Of a DNA stretch of 9,026 nt, positions 5,543 through 9,026 are shown one piece after another (position 1 is the first letter of the stretch; every line of letters begins with the position of its first letter). The notes below the pieces were generated by a model that searched no databases, was not told the DNA's origin, and saw nothing but the letters and a program-made list of their open reading frames with translations. The position numbers and the translations under genes were made by a program. Where the stretch lies: assembly GCA_004298725.1 (NCBI GenBank), contig SCQA01000073.1, positions 1 to 9,026 of the forward strand. Reading direction: 5' to 3'. The DNA is from a bacterium (GTDB lineage: Bacteria; Desulfobacterota; GWC2-55-46).

Positions 5543-7954
5543 ATGAAAAGAGACTTCCTTAAAAGATTGCAAAAAGGGCCGGTTGTTTTTGACGGAGCAA
5601 CAGGCACAATGCTTCAAAGGCTCGGGCTGAAACCCGGAGGCTGTCCTGACGAACTGAGCCTTAAAGAGCCGGCGCTCATAAAAAAAGTCCACTCGCTTTA
5701 CAAAAGCGCGGGCGTTGACGTTGTTTCAACTAATACCTTCGGCGCTAACAGGATAAAACTCCGCGAATATAACCTTGAAAACAAGCTTGCGGAAATAAAC
5801 ATTGCCGCTGGACGCCTCGCAAGAGAGGCAGTCGGAGAAAAGCTCTTCGTTGCCGGAGACATCGGCCCCACGGGAAGCTTCATCGAGCCTGTCGGCGACA
5901 TGTCTTTTGAAACCGCGGTGGAAGTATTTACCGAGCAGGCCCTCGCGCTGAAAAAAGGCGGCGTTGACCTTATAATAATAGAAACCATGATGGACATAAA
6001 GGAAGTCAAGGCCGCCGTAATAGCCGCCAAATCAACGGGCTTGCCCGTTGCCGTTACAATGACCTTTGACGAAACCATGAGAACCGTCCTCGGCACGCCG
6101 CCCGAATCTTTCGCGATAATAGCCGCCTCGCTCGGGGCGGATTTGATAGGCGCGAACTGCTCGCTTGGAGTCGAAGGCATTTTCAAGGCGATAACCGCCA
6201 TGAGCAAAGTAACCTCCGTGCCGTTTATAGCCCAACCGAACGCCGGAATGCCGGTGTTAAGGGGCAAAGAGACCGTCTTTCCGGCCTCGCCGGATGAAAT
6301 GGCCGCTTACGCAAAAAGATTTGCCGAGGCCGGGGTGCGCGCGCTTGGCGGTTGTTGCGGCACTACGCCGGAACACATAAAAAAAATGGGCGCGGCCTTT
6401 AAAAAGGCAAAGCCGAAAAGCGCGAAAACAGCGTTGTCTTTTACAAGCCTCGCGAGCAGAACTTCGTTTTTAACATTCGGCGGCGGGCTTACCCCCATTG
6501 TAATCGGCGAGAGGATAAACCCCACCGGCAGAAAGGCGCTTGCAGAAGAAATACGGCAGGGCTTAACGTCGGGCATCAGAAACGAAGCGCGCACTCAGGC
6601 AAGCGCCAACGCGCACGCGCTTGACGTAAACGTCGGGGTACCGGGCATCAACGAACCTCCGGCCATGAAGTCGGCGGTATTTGCCGTGAACGAGAACACC
6701 GCTCTGCCGCTTGTCATAGACTCGTCAAACCCGTTAGCCATGGAAGCCGGGCTAAAAGCGGTTGACGGCAAAGCCATAATAAACTCCGTCAGCGGCGAAG
6801 TGAAAAAACTTAAAACCATGCTCCCACTTGCCAAAAAATACGGCGGCGCTCTTCTTGCCCTGACGCTTGACGACAAAGGCATACCGTCAACCGCCGAAGG
6901 CCGCCTTAAAGTGGCTGAAAAAATTGTAAACGCGGCGGCAAAAATCGGCATTGAAAAAGAAGACATTATAATAGACTGCCTTGCCATGACGGTAAGCGCG
7001 GACGCGAAAAGCGCCGTTGAAACGCTCCGCGCCATACGCCTTATCAAGGAAAAGCTCGGTTGCCCAACCGTGCTCGGCGTAAGCAACATTTCATTCGGCC
7101 TTCCGGCAAGGGAAGTCATAAACGCCAACTTTCTTACCATGGCAATAGCGGTAGGGCTTGACGCCGCCATAATAAACCCTTCGAACAAGGCCATGAGCGA
7201 CGCGTACCACGCGGCCTGCGTGCTCGTCGCCAAAGACACGCGCGCGGAAAAGTACATCAACAGATTTAAACAAATAACAGGCGCCGCGCAAACTGTGCCG
7301 GAAAAACCCGCTGAAACATTAGACATAAAAGCACGGCTTAAAAAAGCCGTTATCGAAGGCGACGAAAACAACATAACCGCGCTTGTCGAAGAGGCGTTAA
7401 AAGAAGGCTTGGAACCGATAACCATAAGTAACGACGCCCTTGTGCCCGGACTTGAGGAAGTAGGCAGGCTATTTGCCTGCAACGCGTATTTTCTGCCGCA
7501 GGTGATGCTCTCGGCGGAGACCATGAAAAAGGCGTTTACCCGGCTGAAAAAAGAATTAAAAGGCGCGAAGGGGCACTCCCTTGGCAAGGTGCTTCTTGCG
7601 ACCGTCGAGGGCGACATACACGACATAGGCAAAAACATCGTGGCCACGCTCCTTGAAAATCACGGCTTTGAAGTCATAGACCTCGGCAAAAACGTACCCA
7701 AAGACAAAATAGTCAAGGAAGCGATAAAAAATAAAGTGGACGTGGTCGGCCTCTCCGCGCTTATGACGACCACGGTAACGGAGATGGAACTGGTCATCGG
7801 CGCTTTGGAAAAAGCAGGCATAAAGGCCGCGCCCATAGTCGGCGGAGCGGTTGTTACGGAAGACTACGCAAAGAGCATACGCGCCGCGTACGGCGGAGAC
7901 GCCGTTTCAGCGGTTGACAGGATAAAGCGGTTGGTTAAAGGGGAGGCCGTATAA
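5543..7954 (+). CDS. metH: Cobalamin-dependent methionine synthase (MetH type) lacking the reactivation domain
   Basis: The protein has 803 residues and should transfer a methyl group from methyltetrahydrofolate through cob(I)alamin to homocysteine. Residues 1-285 are the homocysteine-binding domain: VVFDGATGTMLQRLG (14-28), and zinc ligands C206 in GANCSLG and C271/C272 in GGCCGTTPEH. Residues about 315-575 are the pterin-binding domain: IGERINPTGR (321-330), DVNVGVPG (361-368), VIDSSNP (391-397), INPSN (544-548). Residues about 593-675 are the cobalamin cap and 680-803 the B12-binding domain, with GDIHDIGKNIV (690-700) carrying the DxHxxG motif (D691, H693, G696) whose histidine binds cobalt. 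The fourth, AdoMet-binding reactivation domain of long MetH (about 1200 residues) is absent. This is known in several bacteria that supply a separate protein for reactivation; no such gene is in the window. GGAGAG precedes the ATG. Confidence 0.94.
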   Translation: MKRDFLKRLQKGPVVFDGATGTMLQRLGLKPGGCPDELSLKEPALIKKVHSLYKSAGVDVVSTNTFGANRIKLREYNLENKLAEINIAAGRLAREAVGEKLFVAGDIGPTGSFIEPVGDMSFETAVEVFTEQALALKKGGVDLIIIETMMDIKEVKAAVIAAKSTGLPVAVTMTFDETMRTVLGTPPESFAIIAASLGADLIGANCSLGVEGIFKAITAMSKVTSVPFIAQPNAGMPVLRGKETVFPASPDEMAAYAKRFAEAGVRALGGCCGTTPEHIKKMGAAFKKAKPKSAKTALSFTSLASRTSFLTFGGGLTPIVIGERINPTGRKALAEEIRQGLTSGIRNEARTQASANAHALDVNVGVPGINEPPAMKSAVFAVNENTALPLVIDSSNPLAMEAGLKAVDGKAIINSVSGEVKKLKTMLPLAKKYGGALLALTLDDKGIPSTAEGRLKVAEKIVNAAAKIGIEKEDIIIDCLAMTVSADAKSAVETLRAIRLIKEKLGCPTVLGVSNISFGLPAREVINANFLTMAIAVGLDAAIINPSNKAMSDAYHAACVLVAKDTRAEKYINRFKQITGAAQTVPEKPAETLDIKARLKKAVIEGDENNITALVEEALKEGLEPITISNDALVPGLEEVGRLFACNAYFLPQVMLSAETMKKAFTRLKKELKGAKGHSLGKVLLATVEGDIHDIGKNIVATLLENHGFEVIDLGKNVPKDKIVKEAIKNKVDVVGLSALMTTTVTEMELVIGALEKAGIKAAPIVGGAVVTEDYAKSIRAAYGGDAVSAVDRIKRLVKGEAV

Positions 7955-7995
7955 AAGTTGCCTTCTCCGGCGGAAGAAATATTTGGAATTTACAA

Positions 7996-8811
7996 TTGGC
8001 TAAGAAAAAACAGCTTATAATACCGGTCTTCATACCGTTCGCCGGTTGCGCGCATCAATGCGTTTACTGCGACCAGCCCAGCATTACGGCGACAGAAGTT
8101 CAGCCGGACACGTCAACGATTGTTTCCATTGTGGAGCGCCACCTCTCCACATGGAAACATGAAGGCAGAATTGAAATTGCCTTTTACGGCGGAACGTTCA
8201 CCGCGCTTTCAAAAGAGGCGCAATCGGCATTTTTAAAAACTGCTTACGTCTACGTTAAGGCAGGCAGAGTACACGCCATACGCATATCAACAAGGCCGGA
8301 CTTTATAACAAATGAAATCTTGGAACTCCTCATTGGCTACGGGGTTGACACCGTGGAACTCGGCGCGCAGTCAATGTGCGATGACGTTTTAACGAAGTCC
8401 GGCAGAGGCCACACCGCCGATGACACGGTAAGAGCAGTCAGCTTGCTTAGAGCGCGCGGTTTTAAAACAGGCATTCAATTCATGCCCGGCCTTCCTGGCG
8501 ACAGCGAAGCAACCATAAATGAGAGCGCTAAAAAGATTGCCGCTTTAAGCCCGGACTTCATAAGAATTTACCCGACTGTCGTGTTGAAAAACACGCCGCT
8601 CTATAAAATGTTCCTAAGCGGCAAATACATCCCATGGCCGCTTGACAAGATGGTGCGCGTGTGCAAGACAGCCGCTTTAATCTTCGCGGCAAAAGGCATT
8701 CCGATAATACGCATGGGGCTTCAGCAGACAGCGGCGCTTGAGGAAAACATAGTTGCCGGCCCGCACCACCCTTCGTTCCGGCAACTTGTTGATAACTTGG
8801 CAGGGGCATAG
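7996..8811 (+). CDS. Elp3-like radical SAM protein, C-terminally short
   Basis: The frame gives 271 residues from a TTG start. LIIPVFIPFAGCAHQCVYC (7-25) holds the radical-SAM cluster motif CxxxCxxC (C18, C22, C25). AFYGGTFTAL (62-71), IRISTRPDFI (95-104), VELGAQSMCDDVL (120-132), GIQFMPGLPGD (159-169) and IYPTVVLKNTPLYKMF (191-206) are characteristic of Elp3/YhcC-like radical-SAM proteins. No acetyltransferase domain is present, so it is not a full Elp3. The substrate is unknown. The frame is open upstream into the end of metH with no ATG or GTG near, so TTG at 7996 with weak GGA upstream is the best start; homologues begin at about the same place. It ends GPHHPSFRQLVDNLAGA. From memory, relatives continue some 60-80 residues past this motif, so truncation or a frameshift is possible. 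It lies 41 bp after metH and is probably co-transcribed. Confidence 0.83.
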   Translation: MAKKKQLIIPVFIPFAGCAHQCVYCDQPSITATEVQPDTSTIVSIVERHLSTWKHEGRIEIAFYGGTFTALSKEAQSAFLKTAYVYVKAGRVHAIRISTRPDFITNEILELLIGYGVDTVELGAQSMCDDVLTKSGRGHTADDTVRAVSLLRARGFKTGIQFMPGLPGDSEATINESAKKIAALSPDFIRIYPTVVLKNTPLYKMFLSGKYIPWPLDKMVRVCKTAALIFAAKGIPIIRMGLQQTAALEENIVAGPHHPSFRQLVDNLAGA

Positions 8812-9026
8812 CCTCCATAAAAAATACTCAAGCAGGCATGGCAAATTCAGGCTTCGCTCCGCCATTGCCAATCGCCGCGCAGTCATCGTCGAGTCGGTAA
8901 TGTCAATTATTATGTGTCATAAGAAAAGGGATGGCATTTCATATTTTGCATGTAAAGTAGCGCTACGAAGTTCGCAACAAGCGTTATCCACGAACGCACC
9001 TCGGCATAGCTATCAATACAACCGAG
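8812..9026 (+). other. Right-edge region without a recognised gene
   Basis: Nothing firm is identified in these 215 bp. One plus-strand frame (codons starting at 8801, 8804 and so on) has no stop from about 8750 to the window end, with an ATG at 8900 but no Shine-Dalgarno site. Its translation resembles nothing I recognise. Small dyads are present: TGGCAA/TTGCCA (8839-8844 and 8865-8870), TTATG-TGT-CATAA (8910-8922) and GTAGCGCTAC (8957-8966). None has a following T-run that would mark a terminator. Confidence 0.3.

Noticed and set aside
5698..6267. 189-residue minus-strand frame opposite metH
   Set aside because: Shadow of the homocysteine-binding domain on the other strand; no ribosome-binding site or family match.
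6595..7647. 350-residue minus-strand frame opposite metH
   Set aside because: It is antisense to highly conserved metH domains, has a composition typical of the reverse strand of a coding gene, and shows no recognisable motif.
8984..8992. TTATCCACG, close to a DnaA box (TTATCCACA)
   Set aside because: It is a single imperfect copy with no cluster, no AT-rich unwinding region and no dnaA/dnaN nearby.
9000..9026. CTCGG/CCGAG inverted repeat at the right edge
   Set aside because: Five-base arms with a 17-base loop are expected by chance, and the context is cut by the window end.

Overview
This window looks like ordinary bacterial chromosome. Base composition is moderate, with a GC fraction I judge by eye to be a little under one half. 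Genes are tightly packed, Shine-Dalgarno sites are of GGAG type, and three sigma-70-like promoters have 17-bp spacers. The gene set is a [2Fe-2S] thioredoxin-like ferredoxin, a methionine synthase without its reactivation domain, a zinc-ribbon/PilZ protein, an HU homologue, a YgiQ radical-SAM protein and an Elp3-like radical-SAM protein. It fits a Gram-negative, probably anaerobic lineage such as the former Deltaproteobacteria or Nitrospirota. That placement is inference; nothing here fixes the taxon.

Layout: (1) 1-542, minus strand: the N-terminal part of a YgiQ-family protein, running off the left edge. (2) 543-773: a divergent promoter region with one good promoter in each direction. (3) 774-1680, plus: a two-gene unit, HU-like DNA-binding protein then a zinc-ribbon/PilZ protein, overlapping by 8 bp. 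(4) 1681-2025: non-coding, with a nested stem-loop, a CAU-anticodon tRNA on the minus strand (1864-1939) and a 20-bp perfect palindrome. (5) 2026-4060, minus: ferredoxin followed by an exported TolB-like/beta-propeller protein. (6) 4061-4182: a divergent intergenic region with AT-rich inverted repeats. (7) 4183-5319, plus: a beta-class DNA adenine methyltransferase with no restriction gene beside it. (8) 5320-5542: a leader region with a strong promoter and two competing small hairpins at the metH ribosome-binding site. (9) 5543-8811, plus: a MetH-type methionine synthase followed 41 bp later by a radical-SAM protein that starts at TTG and appears C-terminally short. (10) 8812-9026: no recognised gene; one frame stays open to the right edge.

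No CRISPR array, transposase, integrase, prophage gene or defence island is visible. The points most worth a second look are the HU/zinc-ribbon-PilZ pair, the competing hairpins in the metH leader, the solitary methyltransferase, the ferredoxin/exported-propeller pair, and the abrupt end of the last radical-SAM gene. I did not find convincing evidence for a wholly new system.
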